A program made the position numbers and the translations under genes. Shown in pieces: positions 17,453 through 25,060 of a stretch of 42,877 nt of DNA. The notes beneath the pieces are model-generated. The model searched no databases. It was not told the DNA's origin and saw only the letters and a list, made by a program, of their open reading frames with translations. Each line of letters begins with the position of its first letter. Position 1 is the first letter of the stretch. The stretch lies in the IMG/VR virus record IMGVR_UViG_3300032018_000009, positions 1 through 42,877 of that record; one strand, 5' to 3'. This stretch comes from a virus.

Positions 17453-18093
17453 ATCAGAACAGTTTTGATTTTCTTTTTCTTTAATTCTTGTTCTTTTTTT
17501 GCTTTTTCGTAGCGATACAAGAAGTAATTATCAACGATGTCCTCTTCTTCTACTTCAAAGTGAGAAAGGAGCTCATTGAAGGTCATTTTTTCTCCTCTAA
17601 GGATACCTTTAGTTTTCAAACGCTCGAAAGCTTTTTCGAGGTTTTCTCTTGTGAAGTAGCGTTTGACCCCTCTGATACAAATAGCGTCGGTTAAAGTAAG
17701 AAGTGCGACATGCAAAGGATTTCCCAAGAAAGCAGGTTGAACAAGGGCGTATAAAATAGCCCACATCCTTGCCATTTCCTTAGGGAATTTTAGAAGGAAA
17801 TAGAGGTAAAGCATTCTGACTTCGCAAGCGAGGTCCTGAAGGGGAGGAGGGATAAACATCTTAGCGTATTTGGATTTAAGCTTTCTGAAGAAGGTTGCTT
17901 CAGCCTTCAGGACCTCTTTTAAATCTTTGAAATCAACGAGATTGATATCAAATTCTCGCATAATGGTTTGCCAGACTTCATCAAAGGTTCGTTTATTCTT
18001 AACATGCTCAATAAAGGTTAGAGTTATAGCTGTGTAAACGACATCGTGGAAAGCATTCAAAAATTGATTGCCTATTTTCCACTTCTTACCCAT
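17449..18093 (-). CDS. Unknown protein at the end of the early operon
   Basis: A 214-aa, mostly helical protein with a central hydrophobic part (EVRMLYLYFLLKFPKEMARM, then a WAILYALVQPAFLG segment) and a Lys-rich C-terminus (KKEQELKKKKIKTVLI). It starts 1 base after the Cas4-like gene stop and is the last leftward gene. Its stop overlaps the terminase stop tail to tail. No family is recognised. Proximity to the nuclease and annealing protein allows a recombination or replication role, but nothing in the sequence shows it. Confidence 0.65.
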   Translation of the reverse strand: MGKKWKIGNQFLNAFHDVVYTAITLTFIEHVKNKRTFDEVWQTIMREFDINLVDFKDLKEVLKAEATFFRKLKSKYAKMFIPPPLQDLACEVRMLYLYFLLKFPKEMARMWAILYALVQPAFLGNPLHVALLTLTDAICIRGVKRYFTRENLEKAFERLKTKGILRGEKMTFNELLSHFEVEEEDIVDNYFLYRYEKAKKEQELKKKKIKTVLI

Positions 18094-18094
18094 T

Positions 18095-19087
18095 TTATAC
18101 CATTTCTATCACAATTCTGCATCTGGGGGCTTTGACAGCGTATTGCTGTTTAATCTCCTTAGGCACTTGATATTCGGTTTGCCAATAAAGCTTCTGTTTA
18201 ATGACAAACCTATCGACCACAAAAAACTTTTCTGTTTCTTTTTTCTCAAGCATCTCAGTTTGCAAGTCTTTTGGTATAGTAAAAGCTTCTTTAATCTTCT
18301 CAGTCAATTCTTCATATCTTTTGGCGAATTGTTCAAGTTCTGCTCTTTCTTTTAGCATCATAAGAAGCTCATTGTCTTCACGAAAGATAATTTTCTCAGA
18401 GCCTTGCATCTCGGTCATGCACATGTGCTTATATGGACAGATGAGACACACAGATAAGTCGTCAGGATTAACTTTCCATAACGGCTCAGGATAAGTTCGT
18501 TTTTCTACATGCTCATTAATCCTCTTAGCTTTTTCTAAAATCTCTAAAGCTCGCTCTTCATCTAAAGTCATATGGATTTCTTTCCAAGAACCATCGAAGC
18601 CTCTTAGAATGAAAATACCACTCTCTATTTTCTCACCTTGCTCACGCATCATATAAAGATATAAATTTAACTGATGGTAATAGCCTCTGTAATAAAACTT
18701 GTCTGCCTCTAAGAAGTCCTCAGCTTTGTTAAACTTCTTGAGGTTCCAACTTTCCATTGATTTTATCTCAATGGCGTGCACATTCCCATTAGTCAAAATT
18801 TTTCCATCAATCTTTCCTGAAATCTGATAATCTCTGAGGAAATAAGGGACTTGCTGATGGATTACCTCAAAGCCTGCTTGAAGCAATTCAACAATAGTCT
18901 GCTTCTCAATAAGTTTACCCATTTCCATTTTCATTAAAACTGAGGAGGGGAGTGGCGCTTTCTGATCCCAGTGCAGCCTTTCAAAGACTAAATATCTAAG
19001 GCAAGGATGCCCCAGAGATGAGCATCTATTACTATTGACAGGGAATTGCACAGGCTGATATTTTTCTTTAATTTTTTCTACTATCAT
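18095..19087 (-). CDS. Cas4/RecB-like PD-(D/E)XK nuclease with Fe-S cluster cysteines
   Basis: A 330-aa protein. Core nuclease residues are clear: D94 in SGKIDGKI, then E107-x-K109 in AIEIKSM, and a QxxxY motif (Q139, Y143) in YYHQLNLYLY. One cysteine near the N-terminus (C29 in SSLGHPCLRY) and three near C214, C217 and C223 (CLICPYKHMC) match the four ligands of the 4Fe-4S cluster of Cas4 and AddB-type nucleases. It is expected to resect DNA ends. The gene lies two genes downstream of a putative annealing protein, the usual exonuclease-annealing pair of phage recombination. Start behind AAAAGGAGGGCAAA. Confidence 0.85.
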   Translation of the reverse strand: MIVEKIKEKYQPVQFPVNSNRCSSLGHPCLRYLVFERLHWDQKAPLPSSVLMKMEMGKLIEKQTIVELLQAGFEVIHQQVPYFLRDYQISGKIDGKILTNGNVHAIEIKSMESWNLKKFNKAEDFLEADKFYYRGYYHQLNLYLYMMREQGEKIESGIFILRGFDGSWKEIHMTLDEERALEILEKAKRINEHVEKRTYPEPLWKVNPDDLSVCLICPYKHMCMTEMQGSEKIIFREDNELLMMLKERAELEQFAKRYEELTEKIKEAFTIPKDLQTEMLEKKETEKFFVVDRFVIKQKLYWQTEYQVPKEIKQQYAVKAPRCRIVIEMV

Positions 19088-19110
19088 TTTGCCCTCCTTT
19101 TAATGTTTTT

Positions 19111-19347
19111 TTAGCTCTTTTTTCTTCTTCCACTTATTTTGACTGTCCCCATCTGCTCTTCAAAGATTTTCCTTATTTGCTCTTTTTCCTCGTCAGAAAC
19201 ATCAGTATAATCAAGATAGAAGCCTGCTTTAAACCAGAAGCGGACATCCGCCTCATTAGGATGTTTTTTTCTATTGCCAAAGGTCACCGCAACGATATCC
19301 TCTTGCCTGAGGATATCGCCATCTTCGCCAATAATTATGAATGCCAT
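19111..19347 (-). CDS. Small beta-rich protein (member of a local three-gene family)
   Basis: A 78-aa protein: MAFIIIGEDGDILRQEDIV opens with strands, then a DVRFWFKAGFYLDY strand pair and an acidic helix (SDEEKEQIRKIFEEQ). The same plan (short strand, D/N-x-V turn, strand, V-x-F-x-F strand pair with G, acidic helix) recurs in the genes at 23077 and 25980. It overlaps the upstream gene by 13 bases. No known function; similar short proteins occur widely in bacteria and phages. Confidence 0.65.
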   Translation of the reverse strand: MAFIIIGEDGDILRQEDIVAVTFGNRKKHPNEADVRFWFKAGFYLDYTDVSDEEKEQIRKIFEEQMGTVKISGRRKKS

Positions 19348-19622
19348 ACCTTCACCTCCTCTTTTATTTTTTTGTCAGCTTTTTCTGTTGTTAGTATTTT
19401 CATTTCTAAGTCTTCTATTTCTTTGTCAAGCTCTCTCAGATACAGCGACCTCGCATAGTAAAAGAGTTTAACATAATGCTTTGCTTTCTCAAACATGCCT
19501 GCAGTAATATAACTGCAGGCTATATAGGCATAAGAATTCATCACAGCTTCTAATCTTTGCAAAAGAGGCCCTGTTGCTCTTCTCACATCTCGCATCACTA
19601 TCTCTCTAATCGGCTTATCCAT
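19335..19622 (-). CDS. Small helical protein between annealing protein and nuclease
   Basis: A 95-aa protein, nearly all helix. Residues 30-60 contain aromatic and Ala-rich repeats (MNSYAYIACSYITAGMFEKA) and a Glu/Lys C-terminal helix follows. It overlaps its upstream neighbour by 8 bases and its downstream neighbour by 13, so translation is coupled. A partner of the recombination pair is possible. No family is recognised. Confidence 0.6.
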   Translation of the reverse strand: MDKPIREIVMRDVRRATGPLLQRLEAVMNSYAYIACSYITAGMFEKAKHYVKLFYYARSLYLRELDKEIEDLEMKILTTEKADKKIKEEVKVWHS

Positions 19623-20259
19623 TGTTCTTTACCTCCTTGGTTTTAAACTCAACTTGCTGTTCTATCTTGCCTACCATTTTAACCACATCTTGAATTTTAA
19701 GCCCTCTCAATCCTAACAGTGTAGAAACCCCTCTTGCAATCAAATTAGACCTTGCGGATTTAATAACATCAGAAAGTCGAATTTGATGTGGTGGTATGTC
19801 TTGTTTATGGGCTCTACTGAAGAAGGGATCCTTTGAAGAACGAATACCAATTTCCTCAATTGTCTTGTCGCCCCATGTGAAGGTTCCTCTGAAAATAACT
19901 GTAAAGTGTCCGTCTTGGTCATACTTGATTTCTGGTTCTCCTATCTTGTAGGAGATGTTAAACAGTAGCATCAACCGTTCTGCACCGTAAGCTGAGAGAT
20001 AGGCATTCCCGCCAAAGTTGACCCAATCGTAGGGTTTGGTCAATTTTAAGATAAGCATTCTCTGTTTAGAGAGAGCTTCGAGGCGTTTCTCTGCTTTCTC
20101 TACTTCCTCAACGAAGTAATCCTTTTCCTCGACAACCGAGGGTAAACCTGAAAAAGCCTCAGCGACAGGATCCCCATTGGTAATAATTTGGGTGTCAACT
20201 ACTTCCTGCCCGTTCTGGTTCTGGGCTGTTTCTTGTTGCTTGTTGAAGAGCTCCCTCAT
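19615..20259 (-). CDS. Putative single-strand annealing/recombination protein
   Basis: A 214-aa protein. After an acidic/Gln-rich start, residues 70-110 read LTKPYDWVNFGGNAYLSAYG then AERLMLLFNISY. Further on are IGIRSSKDPFF, a DVIKSARSNLIARGVSTLLG run, and LRGLKIQDV. This arrangement recalls a conserved phage family that sits next to RecB/Cas4-type nucleases and probably pairs single strands (Rad52/Erf/Sak-like role). The family link is by remembered pattern and synteny, not by a named domain. It is the first gene behind the promoter at 20295-20323 and has an AAAAGGAGGTGGAGCG ribosome site. Confidence 0.55.
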   Translation of the reverse strand: MRELFNKQQETAQNQNGQEVVDTQIITNGDPVAEAFSGLPSVVEEKDYFVEEVEKAEKRLEALSKQRMLILKLTKPYDWVNFGGNAYLSAYGAERLMLLFNISYKIGEPEIKYDQDGHFTVIFRGTFTWGDKTIEEIGIRSSKDPFFSRAHKQDIPPHQIRLSDVIKSARSNLIARGVSTLLGLRGLKIQDVVKMVGKIEQQVEFKTKEVKNNG

Positions 20260-20294
20260 CGCTCCACCTCCTTTTGATTTTTGCTTTTGCTTAT

Positions 20295-20324
20295 AATATA
20301 ACTTGACTTTTTCCTTTTGTCAAG
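20295..20324 (-). promoter_or_regulatory. Sigma70-type early promoter with embedded palindrome
   Basis: On the minus strand TTGACA (20318-20323) is followed after 17 bases by TATATT (20295-20300). The inverted repeat CTTGAC-N11-GTCAAG (20302-20324) covers the -35 and most of the spacer, so a protein bound there would block RNA polymerase. It drives the annealing/nuclease operon. The same arrangement is at 26210-26239. Confidence 0.8.
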
Positions 20325-20328
20325 ACCT

Positions 20329-23061
20329 CTAAAAAGGTATACCATCATCAGGCGTCGGAACATTAATTTCTCTTATTTCCTCCGTTTCTTCCCCTTCCTC
20401 ATTTTTTTCCTTAGGCATTGTTATCACTTGAGCCAGAGGGTTAGGTCTCCCTGTGCTTCTTATCACTGCTCCCGCAAGCTCATTGACAATGTTCTCAGAT
20501 ATTTTCTTCAAATCAAACTCATAAACAGAGACGGTCATCTCTGTGCCCCCGTATTTAACCTTTCTCGCTTTAGTATATCTTTTAACTGACCCCGTTGCGT
20601 CAGTCGAATAAAACACAGAGATCACACCCGCTTCTTCAAAAAGCTTTAAAATTGTTCTCAAGTCTAATTTAACAAAATCTCTAAAATATTCCAAACATTC
20701 TCTCGTGACATAAACCTTCTCGTGCACAGTATCTATCTCTCCAAATACTAAATTCCTCGGAACTTGCTGATCTATCGAGTTTCTTATAACAAAATGAGGC
20801 GCTCTCGAAAGTAAAAACTCAGTAAAAGTAGATAAAAATCTCTCAAGACTTAAATCAAGCTTCTCTAACTGATAAGACAATAAAGCACAAAGATTTCTTT
20901 CAAGAGTGCTTATTTCTTGCTGTGAAAGATTGTAAAACTTCTTCAAAAAGTTAAAACTTTTCTCTATCAATGGCGTAAAGGTAAAAATCTGAAATTGCTC
21001 AGGCAGTTCTATTTCTATCTCTACATCTCCTTCTTGCTCAAGAAATTTGATATAATCAAACGCACAACCACATGCTATTCTCATCAACTGATGTAAATCT
21101 TGCGGGCTTACTTTCTCTGTATAATTGCCCCAATGGTCAACAGGAACTAAAATATATCGCCTTTCAGCCCCTCGCCTTTCAAACTGTGGGTCTACCTCCC
21201 CCGTTATGAAAACTACCGACTTAAGCAAAGTAATATCTATCGATAAGTCCTTGGTTCCTCTTAACTTTCCTACTCCGCCCGCTATCTTAAAGACACGCTC
21301 TTGAAGCTTGCTATCTGATATCAATGCTGTTTCATCAAAAAGTATAGGCAAATTATGAAACCGTCTCATGTAGAGCTCAAATCCCGTCTCTGTCGCATTC
21401 AAAGTCATCGGCACATTAACATTGTAAAAAAGGCTCATGACGAATTGAGAAGTCGTTGTCTTTCCTACTCCACGAGGACCTACATCAAACACTGTAAATC
21501 CTGAAAGATTGTTCTCTATAAATAAACTCGCTACTCCTAAGACTATTTTTACTCCAAGCCATCGTCCTTCTATTAACAACTCCCTGACTAATTCATGCTG
21601 TTTCGAAGCGTTCACATATTTAAAATGTTCGACTTCTTTTGGGTCAAGATCACAATATAAGCCATTTTCGACTAAAGCACTTTGATTAAGCGGATGAACA
21701 AATAACCGTTGGCTTCCCGTTTTATACCATCCAATTTCCTGTAAAAATAGCTTCTCTTGGTGATTACGAATTAAAGCATCTAATAAGAACTTGAGGTTGC
21801 TTCCGTCTAAAATAGGTCTACCGAGAAAATTTTGCAGTTCTAAAGTATCAAGTCTAATCCTTCCTATCCGTCTCGTTTCGCAATTATATACTACATAAAC
21901 AGGCTCATTAGTAGTAGGCTTAAACCCTCTGTCTTTCAATAAAAAACCCGCACAAATAGGTTTTAACTTCTTAGGCTTTTTGTCTTCTTTATCTTTCTCA
22001 CTGTCGATAAGCAGATACCAGTCATTTTCAATGAGAGCAAAGACTTTAGTTCCATGTTTAATAATCTCTTGAGCTCTTCCTAAATCATCCTCAGTGTAAA
22101 CGGGAACACCTGGGACTTTGGGTTTGGAAAGTCTACCTAAAATGAAAGAAGCTGTTCGAGCATCCTCCTCATTAAAAACTTGCTGTGTCAAAATACTAAT
22201 CCCCGCTACTTCCTCTATCGGCTTTTTGTAGGTCTCCTCTATTGCTGATAAGCGTTGCTTGTAGCTATCATCATCGTTTAACCCTTCATAAAGTTCTTTC
22301 TTTAAAATGTCCTCTACAACTTCACGAGGTAGAAATAACTTTCTTGCTATCCCTGCTAAACCGAGCCAAATTGTCTGTCTCAACCCCTCTACATAATATT
22401 TCTTGCAAAGTTCAACTATCTGTAAAAACTTAGATACTTTTGTTTCATCGCCTACCCTTGAAGCAAATACTTGAACGTTAGCTTGAACCCGTTCTGTCTC
22501 AAATTCTTTGCCTGAACGCTTGTATGCTTTGACTAGAAGCTTTTTAAAAGCTTCAAAATCAAGTAAAGCAATATTGAGCTCATGATTTACTACATCGTAA
22601 CCATCAATGAAAATGTATTTATGAATAGTTCCATTATTCCGAACTTCAGAAGGAGGGGCTACTGCGTATCTGCGACCAAATAGAAATTCAATCTTAAACA
22701 CTTCATCAGGGTCATTAAGCTTAATTGACCGTCTTTCAAAATCATCAGGAACATTGTATAATCCATACCAGTAATGATGCCCTCTTCGGGTCTTGACAGT
22801 AACTGTTGGGATAAATTCTTCTTGAGCTTCAAACCAGGTGATAGCTTCAGGACTGTCGCAATCAATGATAAGTAAATTGTTAAATCCTGAAACTATTCCA
22901 ACATTACCCTGATGTTTTTCCCAGTAGTATTCTACTTGCCCTGTATCATAAACTTTTTCTAAATCGAAGCCTTTTACTGGAACTTTTGAAAGCTGAGCAA
23001 GCGGAATGGCAACGAGGCCATACTTTCGATATAGACGCAAAAATTTTTTTAGCTCGCTCAT
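20329..23061 (-). CDS. Primase-polymerase (AEP) fused to DUF927-like helicase
   Basis: A 910-aa replication protein. Residues 1-200 are an archaeo-eukaryotic primase-polymerase domain: GIVSG followed by LLIIDCD (metal ligands D67 and D69), TRRGHHYW with the conserved His, and FGRRYAVAPPSEV. Residues about 450-690 form a P-loop ATPase: Walker A GPRGVGKTT (K534), Walker B LPILFDET (D576, E577), VVFITGE sensor, and an arginine-rich ERRGAERR. The KIAGGVGKLRG segment after Walker B resembles DUF927 helicases. It would prime and unwind at the phage origin. No separate DNA polymerase is seen, so the host enzyme or this PrimPol does synthesis. The C-terminal tail is acidic (EEGEETEEI). Confidence 0.87.
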   Translation of the reverse strand: MSELKKFLRLYRKYGLVAIPLAQLSKVPVKGFDLEKVYDTGQVEYYWEKHQGNVGIVSGFNNLLIIDCDSPEAITWFEAQEEFIPTVTVKTRRGHHYWYGLYNVPDDFERRSIKLNDPDEVFKIEFLFGRRYAVAPPSEVRNNGTIHKYIFIDGYDVVNHELNIALLDFEAFKKLLVKAYKRSGKEFETERVQANVQVFASRVGDETKVSKFLQIVELCKKYYVEGLRQTIWLGLAGIARKLFLPREVVEDILKKELYEGLNDDDSYKQRLSAIEETYKKPIEEVAGISILTQQVFNEEDARTASFILGRLSKPKVPGVPVYTEDDLGRAQEIIKHGTKVFALIENDWYLLIDSEKDKEDKKPKKLKPICAGFLLKDRGFKPTTNEPVYVVYNCETRRIGRIRLDTLELQNFLGRPILDGSNLKFLLDALIRNHQEKLFLQEIGWYKTGSQRLFVHPLNQSALVENGLYCDLDPKEVEHFKYVNASKQHELVRELLIEGRWLGVKIVLGVASLFIENNLSGFTVFDVGPRGVGKTTTSQFVMSLFYNVNVPMTLNATETGFELYMRRFHNLPILFDETALISDSKLQERVFKIAGGVGKLRGTKDLSIDITLLKSVVFITGEVDPQFERRGAERRYILVPVDHWGNYTEKVSPQDLHQLMRIACGCAFDYIKFLEQEGDVEIEIELPEQFQIFTFTPLIEKSFNFLKKFYNLSQQEISTLERNLCALLSYQLEKLDLSLERFLSTFTEFLLSRAPHFVIRNSIDQQVPRNLVFGEIDTVHEKVYVTRECLEYFRDFVKLDLRTILKLFEEAGVISVFYSTDATGSVKRYTKARKVKYGGTEMTVSVYEFDLKKISENIVNELAGAVIRSTGRPNPLAQVITMPKEKNEEGEETEEIREINVPTPDDGIPF

Positions 23062-23076
23062 TTTTTACTCCATGAA

Positions 23077-23322
23077 TTAAGCTTCCCAACTATTTACATA
23101 GATTGCTCCTTTCCCCAAAATTTCCATTGCATCTTTAAAACTTTCCATTGCATCTTTAAACCTGTTGAATTCCTCTTCTGGAACTTCTTCCCCTTTTACA
23201 TAAGCAACGGGCCCCTGATGAAGCCAGAAAATCACTCTTTCTCTGCCTTCATCATCAACATCAAACTCCACGATTGGGACTGCATCGAGGTTAATATAAA
23301 CGTTACCAAGTTTTACAACCAT
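23077..23322 (-). CDS. Small beta-rich protein (family of 19111 and 25980)
   Basis: An 81-aa protein: VVKLGNVYINLDAVPIVEFD, then EGRERVIFWLHQGPVAYV, an acidic turn and a C-terminal helix. The helix contains a duplicated FKDAMES/FKDAMEI unit, encoded by a 19-bp direct repeat with a 21-bp period (23121-23139 and 23142-23160). It lies 15 bases upstream of the PrimPol gene, probably in its operon. Function unknown. Confidence 0.65.
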   Translation of the reverse strand: MVVKLGNVYINLDAVPIVEFDVDDEGRERVIFWLHQGPVAYVKGEEVPEEEFNRFKDAMESFKDAMEILGKGAIYVNSWEA

Positions 23323-24164
23323 TTTAAACCCCCTGTAGATGAATTTTACCTATCCAATACATCACGGCACATGTCTCTTTTCCACCCCACCATCTCAGCA
23401 CACCACCGCACTACACCACCACCCCATGTTTCCGCATCCTACACAACCTCTACCCAATCCCTTTCAACAAAACTCAACCTTCCAACAGCTCCATACTAAA
23501 CGGGTCCTTACCTGTTCGCTACTTTACTACTCGCTACCTTTACAAAACAAATCAGTTTTATACAATTCACGACTTTTACGCCTCAATACATTATCAATTT
23601 TTACTTTACCTCTACTCAAAAGAATAATACGCTACCTCCACATTTCGTATGAAAACCTTTTATTACCCCTGACGATACTTCTCTTCATATCACCTCTACT
23701 GTATAGCTTGACACGACACATCACCCTCACTTTACCAATTCTATACTAAACCACTGGCCTCCTCACAATACCGTTACTGGTCTCTTTACTTCGCCTCGTT
23801 TCCGCTACTCTTATCATAGCCCTTCGTCACCCCACGAAACAATACGACACCGCTACTTAACAAAAGCCCTCCGCTCTATACCTGAACATATCATCACCCT
23901 TCGTCACCACCACTAAACTCTTCTTTATACCTACTACTCCGACACATTACACCACCACAAAGCTCATCTCTAAATAAAACCATAACCCCATTACACAAAA
24001 CAATACCACAATTATACACTTCTTTAGCACTTCTTTCTTCACCCACCACTTTACTTGTTAACATAAGTCTCCACGAGACCCTCACTCCTTAATTTCCCTT
24101 TACTTTACACTACAGCACCTCACGGAACCTCTACTTGACACCTTAGTATCCCACGGAACAGGAC
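23323..24164. other. 842-bp region without a convincing gene; strongly strand-biased, with short repeats
   Basis: The + strand is very poor in G; the - strand is G/A/T-rich. No frame over 63 codons is open. The best minus-strand micro-ORFs are one of 56 codons (ATG at 24064, stop at 23894) and one of 29 (ATG at 23721, stop at 23632, with an AGTGAGGGTG site). Neither resembles a known protein. On the minus strand GTAGAGGT recurs four times (23446-23453, 23608-23615, 23692-23699, 24127-24134), GTAGCG about five times and GTGACGAAGGG twice. It could be an untranslated leader or ncRNA, a chain of micropeptides, or decayed genes. Confidence 0.5.
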
Positions 24165-24941
24165 TTACTTCTTAATGGTAATCTTCTTTACTTTCCGAAC
24201 ATCCCCTGGCACCTCAGATATACGGAATTCTTTAACAAAATACCTTCCATAACGAGCCGTTCGCCACCCCGAATGCCCCCAATGCACGCCATAATATAAA
24301 ATTCTTTGAATGTGTTCTGCAGTTGGTTTTTTTTCCTTTTTCTCAATATCCCAGATGACCACTCTAAACTTTAATTCAGCTGGTGGATTAATTATCTCTG
24401 AGCTGGATATCGTAACTATCCTCTGTGTGCCTACCCAAGAAGCAAGAGGTCTTGATAAAACCCCATCAGGTTCTTTGATTGGCTTCCCGTTTCGTAGAAT
24501 TGGTATTAAATCCGCTTCTGGGTTTATTTTTTCAATATCCCATTCATACGGGAAAATATCAACAAATCTCGATATCGCATTCCTCAACCAAGTTTCAGAC
24601 ATTCTATATTGGACTATCTCTTTGAAATGCCCCTTAATTTGATGATGGCTCCAACACAGAGCACCATCTTTGTTTCGAAGGAACACTTTGACCTTTTTAT
24701 TGCCAAACTCATCGTCTTCTTCGTTATTTGTAATTGACATGAGCTCTTGCTGAAGTCTCTCAAGCCTCATCTCTAAAGCCTGCCTTTCTTCCTCATCTTT
24801 CACTTTTGATAACTTTTTTTCGACTTTTTCGATTTCCTTCTTGATACGCTCCTCAAAGTAGGTTAAACCAATGTCATCAATCGGGTTAATACCAAGGATA
24901 GGCGTAATATACTCGATAGTCACATCGATTACTGTTGGCAT
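24165..24941 (-). CDS. RAMP-like phage protein of unknown function
   Basis: The ATG at 24941 is used because it follows AGGAGGGAGAGCT; an upstream in-frame ATG at 25034 would run through the tRNA-like element. The product is 258 aa. It shows VTIEYITPILGINP, an acidic coiled coil (about 30-70), then VKVFLRNKDGALCWSHHQIK followed by GHFKE, GVLSRPLASWVGTQRI, TISSSEIINPPAELKF and near the C-terminus WGHSGWRTARYGRY. The order of beta strands with a glycine-rich GxWRtarYGR close recalls RAMP/Cas5-like ferredoxin folds, and a family of this shape recurs in Firmicutes phages. Biochemical role unknown. It lies downstream of the ring-nuclease gene. Confidence 0.7.
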   Translation of the reverse strand: MPTVIDVTIEYITPILGINPIDDIGLTYFEERIKKEIEKVEKKLSKVKDEEERQALEMRLERLQQELMSITNNEEDDEFGNKKVKVFLRNKDGALCWSHHQIKGHFKEIVQYRMSETWLRNAISRFVDIFPYEWDIEKINPEADLIPILRNGKPIKEPDGVLSRPLASWVGTQRIVTISSSEIINPPAELKFRVVIWDIEKKEKKPTAEHIQRILYYGVHWGHSGWRTARYGRYFVKEFRISEVPGDVRKVKKITIKK

Positions 24942-24972
24942 AGCTCTCCCTCCTTTTTTGTTTTTTTTTAAA

Positions 24973-25048
24973 TCGGGCTGGGGGGAGTTGAACCCCTCCT
25001 CCCCTAAGGTTTTATCCTTAGGAGCGCTCTCCACTGAGCTACCGCCCG
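24973..25048 (-). tRNA. tRNA-like element with aberrant anticodon arm (probable tRNA pseudogene or mimic)
   Basis: On the minus strand the acceptor stem CGGGCGG/CAGCCCG pairs with one mismatch, TA follows, the D stem is GCTC/GAGC with a short AGTGGA loop, and the T arm has a TTCAACT loop on a G/C stem. The middle, however, is a 9-bp perfect helix CTCCTAAGG/CCTTAGGGG with the 6-base loop ATAAAA, instead of a 5-bp stem and 7-base loop. No standard anticodon can be read. The 76-nt length is normal. No CCA is encoded. Confidence 0.6.
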
Positions 25049-25060
25049 CTTCGCTCCAAT

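Noticed and set aside
24942-25034. Upstream start extending the RAMP-like gene by 31 residues
   Set aside because: The extension runs through the tRNA-like element and lacks a ribosome site, while ATG 24941 has a strong one.
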